Shown: piece by piece, positions 54,901-63,521 of the stretch | Numbering within the stretch: the stretch's first letter is position 1 | Layout of the letters: each line of letters starts with the position of its first letter | Origin: CAZJYI01 sp964550025 | Lineage (GTDB): Bacteria > Verrucomicrobiota > Kiritimatiellia > UBA8416 > CAYOBW01 | Reading direction: 5' to 3' | NCBI GenBank assembly: GCA_964550025.1 | Contig: CAZJYI010000055.1 | Span: 1 to 64,000 of the forward strand | Length of the DNA: 64,000 nt | Translations under genes and position numbers: made by a program | Notes under the pieces: generated by a model | Seen by the model: the letters and a program-made list of their open reading frames with translations, nothing else | What the model was told of the DNA's origin: nothing | The model's database searches: none

Positions 54901-57900
54901 CGCCGTCCCAGGTGAGTGAGGGCAGGGCCGAGGAAAGCTCCATCGAAGCGGCCGCGACGCTCCCTGACGAAGCTCCCTCCCTGGCCGAATATGACGACGA
55001 ACTCACCAAGCAGACGGCAGGGACCGATTCACCCACCGAGGAGGTGGAGATAGAAACGAAGTCCGAGCCGACCCCCGAACAGGTGGAACAGGAAAGCCCG
55101 ATCGAAGCTGAGCCGTACGAAGTTGCGGACCTGGAAACGCGCGACGCCGCCGAATCCCGGCCCACGGCTCCGGACCCGAGGGAGAACGCCGTCGAGGCCC
55201 TGGACACCGTTCCGCAACCGGCGGAAGAAGCCGCGCCGGTTTCGCCCGCGGAGCTGGAGCGCGCGGATCCTGAGCTGGCGCCGGAAGCCGTACGCGAGGA
55301 GCTTGTCGTGGAAAGCAAGACAGCCCCGTCGGAGCCCGCGATCGAGCCGGCCGAGCAGGCAGTGGAAGTGCAACGCTCCGAACCGGCGCCGACGTCCGAG
55401 GCCGACCTCGCGGCCGAACGCCCGGCGGAAGGCGATGCCGCCCCGGCTTCGATGGATGCCGTCTCCGCGGAGGCACAAGCCGCGGCAAGAGAGCTGGCGG
55501 CGGATCTCCTGGAGAAACACTCCATGGCGTCGGCGGACGTTGCGCCGAGCGAGCGGGACGCGAAGATTGCCGTCAAGCTGGTGTCTGCCGAGCTTCCCCG
55601 GGAATCACCGACCCCGCGGGACGTCGACCGTGCCGAGCTCACGGAGAGCGCGGAGGGAGACAGGGCCGAAAGCGAGCCCTCCCGTCCGGACGCACCGGAG
55701 GATCCCGAGGTAGCAGAGACGGAGGTCGCGGAACTGAGCTCTTCGCAGTCCGCGGCCGGGGATGTTGTTCCCATCGAGGCTGCGGATGCCGGTAAGCAGG
55801 CCGTCGATCCACAGAACGTTCCGGAGGTCGAGGCGGTTGTTCCCGTCAAGAGCGCCGAAGGTGCCGATACGGTGCTCGAAGAGCCCGGGGCCGCCGCGGG
55901 CGCCGTTCCCAGGGCTGAGGCCGACAGCGAGCAACAGCGGGCGACCGCGGGTCCCGTCGACCACGCGGTCGACGATGCGCAGCGGGCCGATGTTGCACAC
56001 GCCGCACAGCCTGCATCGGACGTGCCGGCGGCGCCGGTCGAGATCCTCGCGGGGGCCGACGCGAAGCAGGAGAGCGCTCCGGCGCCCACGGTGGCCGAAG
56101 AGCCCGTTGGATCGCTGGCCAAGCCCACGGAAACAAAGGGGACCCCCGCCGACAGCGGACCCTCGCAGCTCGATGTGCAGCCCGCCGCGCTGACGGCCGC
56201 GGAGCAGGCGGAGCGGCGGAGAGGGCAGGGGGCGGCCAGACAGCCCGAGACCACACCCGGCGCGGCGACGGAAGTCGCGGCGCTTGACGTCCCGCGGGAC
56301 GCGGGAACCGGTGACGCCATTCCCCTCGATACGGCGGCAAGTGCGGTGAAGCAGAGCGTAGCGCCCCAGGGCGTTCCGGCCGTTGAAGCGGTTGTACCCG
56401 TCAAGGCGGCGACCGGAGCCGCCGACACGGGGCACGAGGAGCCGGGGACAACCGCGGGCGCTGTCCCCAGGGCCGAGGCCGGCGGGGAACAGCAACGTGC
56501 GACGGCGGGCCGTATCGGGGCTTCCAGTGCCGATGCACGGCCGTCCGACATCGCGGGTACCGTGCGAGCCGCGTCGGGCAATCTCGCGACCCCGGTGGAC
56601 ATTCGGACGGGCGCCGGCTCCAAGCAGGAGACCGCTCCTGCCCCGACGGTGGCGGAAAGGCCCGTCGGATCGCTGGCCAAGCCCACGGCAACGCAGGGGG
56701 CCTCCTCTGACAGCGCACCCGCGCGACTCGATGTGCAGCCCGCGGGATTGACGGCTGCCAGGCAGGCGGAGAGGCGGGGACAACGGGCGGCAAGGCAGCC
56801 CGAGACCGCGCCCGGGATGGAGACGGAGGTCGCCGTGCCCGGCGTCCCGCGTACCGCGGGCCGCGGTGAAATCGTTCCCCTCGAAGCGGCGCCCGGCAGG
56901 GCCAAACAGGCGGCCGCTGCACAGGGCGTTCCGACCGTCGCGGCGGTCGTGCCCGTCAAGGCGTCGGACGCCGCGCGGGACGCGGCCCATGACGGGCCGG
57001 CCACCGGGCGGGGTGCGGTTCCCAGGGCCGAGGCCGCCGGCAGACGGCACAGGGCGGCGGTCGGGTCGGTCGGCATGGCCGACGCCGATGCGAGGCCGTC
57101 CCAAATCGTCGGCGCTGCTCGGGACACATCGGGCAACCTCTCGGCCCCGGTGAACGTTCCCACCAGCCTTGCCGCCAAGCGGGAACGCGCACCTGCTCCG
57201 ACGGTCGCCGAAGGCCCTGTCGCGTCGCTTTCCAAGCTGGCAAGGGACGACGGAGCTCCTTCCGAAAGCGGGCCTTCCCGGGTGGATCTGCAACCCGCGG
57301 GACTGGCCACGGCCCGGCATGCCGAGCGGCGAGGCAACCGCACGGTGCAGCAACCCTCCGCCGTGTCGGACGCGGCAGCGGCCGCGGCGTTGGCGCCGGT
57401 CGGGACTGTTGCGGGTCGCACGCCGCGTGCCCAAGCCCGCACGCTTGTGGCCGAAACGGGGAAGCAGGCCCCGGGACAGCACCCGTCGGTAGAGACCACG
57501 GATGCCGTTCAAGCGCCTCGGGCGAAGCGCGCGAGAAGGCCCTCCGATGCAACGGGGAGCCGGGCGGACTCGGACAGCGTATCCCGCGTGGCCGGCAATG
57601 TTCCTCGTTCCACGGCGGGTGGGCGTAGCACCAGGCTTTCAGCCGGCGCGGCAGCTGTCGACGGCGGTCACGCGCAGGCTGCCGCTCCGCTGGCCGCGCC
57701 GCGTTCCGCTGCGCAGGCCGGCACTGTACGGATGCCGGACCCGTCCGCGGGCGGCGCCCGGAGCAAGCGAAGCGTCGCGCCGGCGTTTGCCGTCACGGAC
57801 GGCGATGCCGGACCGTCCCCGAAGATGGCGGCGCAGACCGTTGCCGGTCCCGCGCAACCGGCGCCGGCCAGGTTGGCCGTACAGCGGTCCGGGCTCGCGG

Positions 57901-59918
57901 AAGGCCGGCGCGACAGCGTGACAACCGGCAGAGCGGCACCTCTGTCGAGCGACGGTGTCGGCACACCCAGGCTGTCCGCGGCTCCGTCGACGACGGGGGT
58001 CGGGCCGGTCGGCCGGGTCGGGGCGCGGGAGCTGGCGATGGTCACGGCGAAGCGTTCGCCCGGACGGCAGCCTTCTCCGGGGGATACCACGTCGATTCAG
58101 GCCCCGACAGGCAAACGTCTTGTTCAGCGGCCGGGCCGCCATGGCGAGGAACCGGCTCCGACGGCGAGCGCGGCGCCGCGGGGCCGCGGCAGCCGCCTGG
58201 ACCGTGCCTCCTCGGGCGGCGACGGCACACGCCTGCAGAGCGGTGTTCCGAGGCTTCGCGCCCGGGAGGGTGCCCCCGTCGCGCATCGTCCTTCGGTCTC
58301 TCCCGTCCGAGGAGGCAGCGCCGTGCGCACGCCGACGGTCGACACCGGAAAGCAGGCGCCGGGCACGGAGGGGCTTGCGCATGCGCTTGCCATGAACATC
58401 CCGACGGGGGGTGCGAAGTTCGACACGGGCATCGGTGTGTCGTCGCCGGAAGAGGCCGTCAGCCTGCATGTCCCCGCGGCCGGTCTCGCCGTAGACGTGG
58501 CCCGCAGCGCGACACCGGGAGGACTCGCGTCCAAGCTGCCCGCAACGCCGCGCGCGGCGCCGCTGAGTCGTCCGAAGTCGGCCTCCGTTCCCGGCGTGCG
58601 GATGCGTGAACTGAAGTCCCACTTGAGCTTCACGATCGGCGACGGGAAGTCGGGTCGCGCCTCGGCCACGGTCGGCCTGGCGCGATATGGCGGCGACTGG
58701 GATTGCAGTCCAACGGCCATGATGTTCCTCTGTCACCAGATTCGCGAACGAACCGGCATGGCGCTGGAGGCGACGGACAAGGTGGTTTCGCTCGACGCGC
58801 CGGAATTGAAGAAACTGCCGTTCGTCTACATGACGGGCCACAAGGACTTCCGGTTCACGGAACGTGAGCTCAACAATCTGCGCGAGTACCTGGAAAACGG
58901 CGGATACCTGTGGGCTGACGACTCGACCCATTTCAACGACGAGACGTTCGACCGGGCGTTTCGCCGCGAGATTCTGCGTGCCCTTCCGGACGCACGCATC
59001 GTCAAGCTCGACCAGACCTTCCCCGCGTTCAACACGGGTTACGATCTGACGCGCGGGTACAAGGGGTACGCGATCCCGCCCGGTGACAAGTACCGGCAGG
59101 ACTACATCGAGGGGATCATGGTCAACGGGCGCATTGCTGTTGTCTACACGCGCAACGACTATGGAGACGGATTGAACATCGACCCGTTGACCCATCCGCT
59201 CAAACCGTCGCTGACGGATCTCAGCCCCGCCGAGATGCAGGAGGGCGCAACCCGCATGGGTGTCAACATGGTCCTGCATTTCCTGACGCACGCCGGAAAG
59301 GTCGAGGCGGACTTCCTTGACCGCGCGGCGGCTACACTGCGCAAGGCGAAGGACGAATCGCGCCCGGCCATGCCGGCCGGACCTACGCGTCCGTTCGCGC
59401 GCTCGGCTACGCCCGGAGAGTGGCAGCACGAGGAGTGGAGCGACGCGGGGAGCATGACGGGAGAAGGCCGCAAACTGGTGTTGCGATTCCAGCGCGGTCC
59501 GCAGGGCAAGACCGCCGTTTCCCTGCAGTGCTCGCCGCCCCTGGAGTTGACCACGGAGGAGATCGTCGCTCTTGATGTAGAGAGTCGCCTGCGTTGTGGG
59601 TGCCGGCTTGCGCTTGGCATCGCCGTGGGCGACCGCTTTTACGAATCGCAGCCTTTCTACCTCAAACCCGGCCGCAACACGGCGTTCTTCGACATGTCGG
59701 CGCGCACGTTCAAGACGGAGAGCACGAACTGGGAATACCGGTCGGGCTTCGACTCCTTTGTCAAGGCAGACCGCTTGACGCTGCTTGTCTATTCCCCCAT
59801 GCCGGGCGAGATCACCATCGAGAACGCACGGATCGTAGCGGCGTCATCAAGGTCCACCGCTCCCCGCATGCCCCCTGTTCCCAGGGGACCCACCGCCTAC
59901 GAGCTGCGTGCGCCGTGA
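51930..59918 (+). CDS. Giant VWA-DUF4159 protein with low-complexity middle
   Basis: 2662 residues. A hydrophobic export region near 50-65 (PFPALLALLAAGTTTLAAG) is followed by a VWA domain (about 172-350; LLIDDSRSM has the MIDAS DxSxS), beta domains to about 750, two membrane helices (about 880-935) and an Ala/Glu/Pro-rich region (about 935-2210). The latter contains a three-fold repeat of about 186 residues. DUF4159 (about 2226-2460) includes GGDWDCSPTAMMFLCHQI and GGYLWADDSTHF. A final beta domain ends the protein. The ATG at 51930 overlaps the ExbD stop. It probably belongs to the ExbBD machine's envelope; function unknown. Confidence 0.8.
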   Translation: MNDAKGRRGKDRERRQLVTSIRRDSRVRVGVGVREDPAHASLPVRTRTRTLARISPFPALLALLAAGTTTLAAGKVLHPRQDTADPHYATVRLDAAEVGDQPSFKAYVLPPGAERSERYRAKGVFPKRSGGSWLLHLRGWPGGLAGPADILVAAHQDGKTVTSRFPGAMTLARRRIDVALLIDDSRSMRKTDPERLRVSAANLFASIAATRDDVATLTVIGFSGRARLLLPPTPPRESGTITEALGQFEALGSTDMDAAFFMACRVMKDLPESLKMAVVLSDGRDEPGIYRGAHALFQTRRWPAFTIGLSDLADHATLKRISEATGGRYFFSPTKDELASIFRDIALSIHRSVHVTDWRVEPGGRRTIPVDDSISRLTFALAYGNKGASVSLKPPGGTPLPLPAPGNRALLDVPSPLLGTWEASAGEKGNDTLFVTADSDLELIPFPILESATGAAPVEASCVLVRGNAPVPGVDIAAELAGRRVRLYDDGKHGDTAADDGIYGGVVVPDTVAGTHTCTLVAEGRTAGGFAFERRAKLDVDVVVPEPPPSWAHPEVAVFALYPGASAAQHVAMGGADKAELSVALPALPDGLKASCAEPPVRIPADGRADVRIQIGAGADVRPGTYTGKTRVGIGDNMHETTLQIVVMAPSVIVKPARYDFGVIEPGATATGRIEVQLSPTGAVPATVSQTEPARLTGLPEALTLQSGEAQVWTPTVAVPTNALPGPRSAEITLDWGWGRRQIPVTWDVPTPKPKPPSMPETEPTPDREPEHKPERDLTHDPGVETVAKVPREQSDAQRKDDGRMPVPGVVPEESAQTGRTNQVAIAPPVRPGMRTGGEAPGTTPSAPAVAIDGDTTPEVRGPAGTGPARKLTSKPWPLHLLLLLLLAALLFLLIYCLLKYVHVHPMLKYFIVSSAVHALLFLLTMDLLIETRIVKLEEIAPELAVKVEALEESLGFEITPDGPEIDVEETETASNLDRHSAETGKSADHTPSQVSEGRAEESSIEAAATLPDEAPSLAEYDDELTKQTAGTDSPTEEVEIETKSEPTPEQVEQESPIEAEPYEVADLETRDAAESRPTAPDPRENAVEALDTVPQPAEEAAPVSPAELERADPELAPEAVREELVVESKTAPSEPAIEPAEQAVEVQRSEPAPTSEADLAAERPAEGDAAPASMDAVSAEAQAAARELAADLLEKHSMASADVAPSERDAKIAVKLVSAELPRESPTPRDVDRAELTESAEGDRAESEPSRPDAPEDPEVAETEVAELSSSQSAAGDVVPIEAADAGKQAVDPQNVPEVEAVVPVKSAEGADTVLEEPGAAAGAVPRAEADSEQQRATAGPVDHAVDDAQRADVAHAAQPASDVPAAPVEILAGADAKQESAPAPTVAEEPVGSLAKPTETKGTPADSGPSQLDVQPAALTAAEQAERRRGQGAARQPETTPGAATEVAALDVPRDAGTGDAIPLDTAASAVKQSVAPQGVPAVEAVVPVKAATGAADTGHEEPGTTAGAVPRAEAGGEQQRATAGRIGASSADARPSDIAGTVRAASGNLATPVDIRTGAGSKQETAPAPTVAERPVGSLAKPTATQGASSDSAPARLDVQPAGLTAARQAERRGQRAARQPETAPGMETEVAVPGVPRTAGRGEIVPLEAAPGRAKQAAAAQGVPTVAAVVPVKASDAARDAAHDGPATGRGAVPRAEAAGRRHRAAVGSVGMADADARPSQIVGAARDTSGNLSAPVNVPTSLAAKRERAPAPTVAEGPVASLSKLARDDGAPSESGPSRVDLQPAGLATARHAERRGNRTVQQPSAVSDAAAAAALAPVGTVAGRTPRAQARTLVAETGKQAPGQHPSVETTDAVQAPRAKRARRPSDATGSRADSDSVSRVAGNVPRSTAGGRSTRLSAGAAAVDGGHAQAAAPLAAPRSAAQAGTVRMPDPSAGGARSKRSVAPAFAVTDGDAGPSPKMAAQTVAGPAQPAPARLAVQRSGLAEGRRDSVTTGRAAPLSSDGVGTPRLSAAPSTTGVGPVGRVGARELAMVTAKRSPGRQPSPGDTTSIQAPTGKRLVQRPGRHGEEPAPTASAAPRGRGSRLDRASSGGDGTRLQSGVPRLRAREGAPVAHRPSVSPVRGGSAVRTPTVDTGKQAPGTEGLAHALAMNIPTGGAKFDTGIGVSSPEEAVSLHVPAAGLAVDVARSATPGGLASKLPATPRAAPLSRPKSASVPGVRMRELKSHLSFTIGDGKSGRASATVGLARYGGDWDCSPTAMMFLCHQIRERTGMALEATDKVVSLDAPELKKLPFVYMTGHKDFRFTERELNNLREYLENGGYLWADDSTHFNDETFDRAFRREILRALPDARIVKLDQTFPAFNTGYDLTRGYKGYAIPPGDKYRQDYIEGIMVNGRIAVVYTRNDYGDGLNIDPLTHPLKPSLTDLSPAEMQEGATRMGVNMVLHFLTHAGKVEADFLDRAAATLRKAKDESRPAMPAGPTRPFARSATPGEWQHEEWSDAGSMTGEGRKLVLRFQRGPQGKTAVSLQCSPPLELTTEEIVALDVESRLRCGCRLALGIAVGDRFYESQPFYLKPGRNTAFFDMSARTFKTESTNWEYRSGFDSFVKADRLTLLVYSPMPGEITIENARIVAASSRSTAPRMPPVPRGPTAYELRAP
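52005..52088. repeat. Class C hairpin inside the 5' end of the VWA gene
   Basis: Left arm GCGTGTACGAGTAGGTGTAG continuing GAGTACGG; right arm CCGTACTCGTACACGTACTC continuing TTGCACGC. The arms are complementary at all but five of 28 positions, around a 27-base centre. They encode VRVGVGVRE and VRTRTRT in the gene frame, ahead of the signal-like segment. The matching single arm is at 41464-41500. Confidence 0.65.
55800..57330 (+). repeat. Three tandem ~186-codon repeats in the VWA-DUF4159 gene
   Basis: Three equivalent points are near 56082, 56643 and 57198 (APAPTVAEEPVGSLAKP, APAPTVAERPVGSLAKP, APAPTVAEGPVASLSKL), 561 and 555 bases apart. A second anchor, EAVVPVK or AAVVPVK, is near 55817, 56370 and 56930. 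Units differ considerably, so they are not recent duplicates. Confidence 0.7.
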
Positions 59919-59933
59919 GCGGGAAGTGACGGC

Positions 59934-60665
59934 ATGCACCCCATGTTCTCCATCATCGTTCCAGCCCACAACGAGGAGCGATACCTTGCGGGTTGTCTCG
60001 ATGCCGTCGAGCGGGCGGCGGCCGGGGTTGACGGTTCGGTGGAGACCATCGTCGTCCTGAACCGTTGCACGGACGGAACGCAACGGATTGCAGAGGACCG
60101 TGGCGCGCGTATCGCCGGCTGCGAAGGGCGCAATCTCGCCGCCATCCGCAACGCCGGCGCCGCCCTGGCGACGGGCGATATCCTGGTCACCGTCGATGCC
60201 GACAGTCGCATGTCCGACAACGCGCTTGCGGAGGCCGGCAAGGCCCTCGCTTCGGGCCGGTACGTTGGGGGCGGCGTGCCCATCCATCCCGAACGCAGGT
60301 CCGCGCCTATCGTGTTGACCGGCATCGCCATTCTCTCCCTCTGCGCCGCCATGGGCGTACCGTCCGCCGGCATGTTCTGGTGCTACCGGCGGGACTTCGA
60401 GGCCGTCGGGGGATTTGACGAAGCGAAACACACGGCCGAAGACATCGACTTCGCGCTGCGGCTCAAAGCGCACGGGGCAAAGAGCGGCCGGCGCTACGGT
60501 ACGTTGCGGAAGGCCCGGCTGCTGACCTCCTGCCGCAAGTTCGATCAATTCGGTGACTGGTTTGCTATCAAGCTGATGTTGCGCTATCCCGTCAAGACCT
60601 GGCGCGGCCTGCACGGCCTCGACGAGGAGTTCGGCAATCGGTACTGGTATGACGTGGGGCGGTGA
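59934..60665 (+). CDS. Family 2 glycosyltransferase
   Basis: 243 residues, GT-A fold. FSIIVPAHNEERYLAGCLDA at the start, VTVDADSRM as the DxD metal site near 95-103 and AEDIDFALRLKAHGAK near 180 (the ED acceptor motif) are seen. No membrane helix, so it acts at the cytoplasmic face. The ATG at 59934 follows the VWA gene by 15 bases. Donor and acceptor unknown. Confidence 0.88.
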   Translation: MHPMFSIIVPAHNEERYLAGCLDAVERAAAGVDGSVETIVVLNRCTDGTQRIAEDRGARIAGCEGRNLAAIRNAGAALATGDILVTVDADSRMSDNALAEAGKALASGRYVGGGVPIHPERRSAPIVLTGIAILSLCAAMGVPSAGMFWCYRRDFEAVGGFDEAKHTAEDIDFALRLKAHGAKSGRRYGTLRKARLLTSCRKFDQFGDWFAIKLMLRYPVKTWRGLHGLDEEFGNRYWYDVGR

Positions 60666-60673
60666 ATACGCTT

Positions 60674-61639
60674 CTACCGCGTGTCGTCCGCCACGACGCG
60701 GTTCCGGCCCTGCTCCTTGGCGCTGTAGAGTCGGCGGTCGGCCCGTTCGAACATGGCGTTGACCGTGTCGCCGGGGCGCAGGCAGGTCACGCCGATGCTG
60801 ACAGCCAGAGTGATCGTTTCCCCTTCCTCGTGGAGCGGCGATTCCATCACGGCGGTGCGGATGCGCTCGGCGAGGGCAGTGGCCTCGCCGGCCTCGCCGG
60901 GCACGATGACCGCGAACTCCTCTCCCCCCCAGCGCGCAAGCATCTCCGACGTGCGAATGCACCCGCGCATAACGTCGGCCAGGTGCCGGAGGGCCCTGTC
61001 CCCTACGTCGTGACCGCACTGGTCGTTGATTCGCTTGAAATGATCGACATCGATCAGCAGGAGGGAAAGCGCTTCGTCACGCCGCTTGGCCAGGGCCAGG
61101 TGATGGCGAAGCCCGTAGAGGAACTGGTGTCGGTTATCGAGGCCCGTCAGGGCATCGCGCGTGGCCCATTCGTACATCGACTCGTTGCGACGCAGCTCGC
61201 CTTCGGAACGCAGGAAAAACCCCACCACGGTGGAACCGATCGTGATGCGGTCTTTTTGCGACAGGGGCATGCGGCCCGTTACGCGTTCGCCGTTGAGCTG
61301 CGTTCCATTGGAACTGCCGAGGTCCTCAATGAAGCACTGTGGCATCTCGTCGGCGTTGTCGATGTTGTCGCATAGGATGGCACAATGCCGCCGCGATACG
61401 CCGTCATCGTGCATTTCGATCTCGGCGCGGCGCCCCCGGCCGATCACCGTCTCCGGTCCGTAGATGCCGAAGATGGCGCCTTCCTGGAGACCGGCCAGGA
61501 CGATCAGGACGGGACGGACTTGCTCGCTGCCGCGCATCAGCGCTTCGCGCGCAGTTTCAACGTCCGGCGCCGTGACCTGCGTCAGGAAGTGTTCATCCTC
61601 GGGGGGGATTACCCCCTCTTCCTTTGTGTTCTCGCTCAC
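60674..61639 (-). CDS. FHA-GGDEF diguanylate cyclase
   Basis: 321 residues. An FHA domain lies at about 65-140 (ETVIGRGRRAEIEMHDDGVS, RRHC, EDLGSSNGTQLNG). A GGDEF domain (about 155-320) has DALTGLDNRHQF, LLLIDVDHFKRINDQCGHDV and the active site GGEEF intact. The inhibitory RxxD motif upstream reads RTSE, so product inhibition may be weak. Start is a GTG at 61639. It makes c-di-GMP for effectors such as the PilZ protein at 32449. It converges with the glycosyltransferase. Confidence 0.9.
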   Translation of the reverse strand: MSENTKEEGVIPPEDEHFLTQVTAPDVETAREALMRGSEQVRPVLIVLAGLQEGAIFGIYGPETVIGRGRRAEIEMHDDGVSRRHCAILCDNIDNADEMPQCFIEDLGSSNGTQLNGERVTGRMPLSQKDRITIGSTVVGFFLRSEGELRRNESMYEWATRDALTGLDNRHQFLYGLRHHLALAKRRDEALSLLLIDVDHFKRINDQCGHDVGDRALRHLADVMRGCIRTSEMLARWGGEEFAVIVPGEAGEATALAERIRTAVMESPLHEEGETITLAVSIGVTCLRPGDTVNAMFERADRRLYSAKEQGRNRVVADDTR

Positions 61640-61843
61640 GGTTGCCTCAATGCATCAGGATGCATACACGCGTTCAATGGTCGATACTTTAGCAGATCCG
61701 CGCTGTTTTGCGACATGAATCTTGGCATTCCTCGACGGTTCCTATACCGTGGTCGGCAGCGGCGGAAAACGGGAAACGAAACGAGGACCGGGCAACGATA
61801 CGGAGCAATGAGAATCAGGAGATTACCGGTGAAAGGGATGCAA

Positions 61844-63430
61844 ATGGATCGATCGTATGGACGACGATTGACGGGACTGGCAGTTGTTCTTACCGCGGGA
61901 GCGCTGCTTTCCGCGACACGGGCCGCTCCCCGGAAGCCCAACATCGTCTACATCATGGCCGACGAGCTTGGGTACTACGACCAGGTGCACGCCCATTCCT
62001 ACTATCCCCCCTATATCGTCCGCAACAGCGAGGAAGTGCCGCTCAAAGGCAACAAGGGCGGTTCCAACGGCGAGACCTATTCGCACTACGTCATCGTGGA
62101 TGCGGCCATGCGATTTATCCGGGACAACAAGGACAGGCCGTTCTTCTGCTATATGCCGGTCACTCCGCCGCACGGCATCTTCGATATCCCGGACAGCGAC
62201 CCGGCCTGGACCATCTACAAGGACAAGCCCTGGCCCGAGCCGGTGAAGCGCTACGCGGCCATGGTCGGCATGCTGGACCGCCAGGTCGGGGACGTCCTGG
62301 ATCTGCTGAAGGAGCTGGGTCTTGAACGCGATACGCTTGTCTTCTTCTGTGGCGACAACGGCGGCGCGGATTACTTCAAATCCAAGGAGCATCCCCGCGG
62401 TTTCCACGGCGCCAACGTGCACCCGAAGACGGGTGAGCAGTTCCGCGGCCGGAAAGGCAACCTCTACGAGGGCGGTCTGCGCATTCCCATGATTGCCTAC
62501 TGGCCGGGCAAGATCGCCCCCGGGCGGGTGAGCGACTTGCTGTGGTATTTCCCGGACGTGCTTCCAACGCTGGCCGAGGTGGCCGGCGCCACGCCGCCGG
62601 GCGACACCGACGGCATCTCCATCGTGCCCGAGCTGCTGGGCGAGAAGGCGGCCGGGCGCAAGCAGGATCAGCATGAGTACCTCTACTGGGAGCTGGGGGG
62701 CCAGACGGCCGTGAGAATGCAACACTGGAAAGCCGTCCGACCGGGCAACAAGGCCGAGTGGGAACTCTACGACCTGCGGGAAGACATCGAGGAGAAGACC
62801 AGCGTTGCGGACGGGAACCCGGAGATCCTCGCGAAGATGAAGGCCTTCGCCGCGGCGGCGCACGAACCTGTTCGCGAAGGCGTGTTCCACGACCGCGCCA
62901 TCCACGAACGCGACCGCCAGGCCAAGTACGGGTTCGAAAAGGGTGCGCGCTCCATGTCCAGCCGCAACCCCAACGCCCAGCGCCTGCCGACAGACGGGCT
63001 GATACCCCGCAAGCGGTACAAGCTGGTGCGCGTGAGCAGCGAATCCCGGTCCAACTTCAAGACTGGCGCCTGCGCGTTCGACGAGAACCCGAATACGTGG
63101 TGGCACTCCCAGTTCACCCCAGCTCTGGCAAAGCACCCGCATGAGCTGGTCATCGACCTCGGGAAGGCCCGTACCGTGCGGGGATTCCGTTACCTTGCGC
63201 GCCAGGACGGCGGCTGGAACGGGGCCGTCAAGACATGCGAGCTGCTCGTCGCCGACAAACCCGACGCGTTTGGCGAGGTGGCTGTCAAGAAGGAGCTGGC
63301 GAAGACGAAGAAGCCGCAGGAGGTTACGTGCACGCCGGTCAAAGGCCGCTACGTCATGCTGCGCGCGCTGTCGGAAGTCAACGACGGTCCGTGGGCGTCG
63401 GTGGCGGAGTTCGGAGTGATCGGGGAGTGA
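61844..63430 (+). pseudogene. Sulfatase with the catalytic core region missing
   Basis: 528 residues. The signal peptide is TGLAVVLTAGALLSATRAA, then KPNIVYIMADELGYYD, which normally leads to about 100-130 residues with the formylglycine motif C/S-x-P-x-R. Here it passes directly to QVHAHSYYPPYIVRNSEEVP, sequence usually found after a second GYYD. No CxPxR or SxPxR is left. Later motifs are present (VFFCGDNGGADYF, GRKGNLYEGGLRIPMIAYWP). A C-terminal F5/8-type (discoidin) domain starts near 395 (FDENPNTWWHSQF). Start codons at 61808 and 61838 are alternatives. Probably inactive, or an assembly collapse. Confidence 0.75.
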
Positions 63431-63437
63431 ACGGTGG

Positions 63438-63462
63438 AGCCCGCGCTCGGCAAGCGCGGGCT
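63438..63462. repeat. Perfect 10-bp inverted repeat with CGGCA loop (second copy)
   Basis: AGCCCGCGCT, loop CGGCA, AGCGCGGGCT. It shares loop and design with 1047-1071 and lies seven bases after the sulfatase stop. It may serve as a transcript end, but there is no T-run. Confidence 0.6.
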
Positions 63463-63521
63463 ACAGTAGCCCTCCGCCGCGGCGGACAGAAGTGGGCAGT
63501 ACCTGGAACGGGAGGAAGAGG

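Noticed and set aside
54896..57499. An 867-residue open frame on the minus strand (and others of 596-671 residues elsewhere, such as 7958-9748 and 13302-15317 on the plus strand).
   Set aside because: They lie opposite clear genes, have no domains or ribosome binding sites, and arise because GC-rich codons leave few stops on the other strand.
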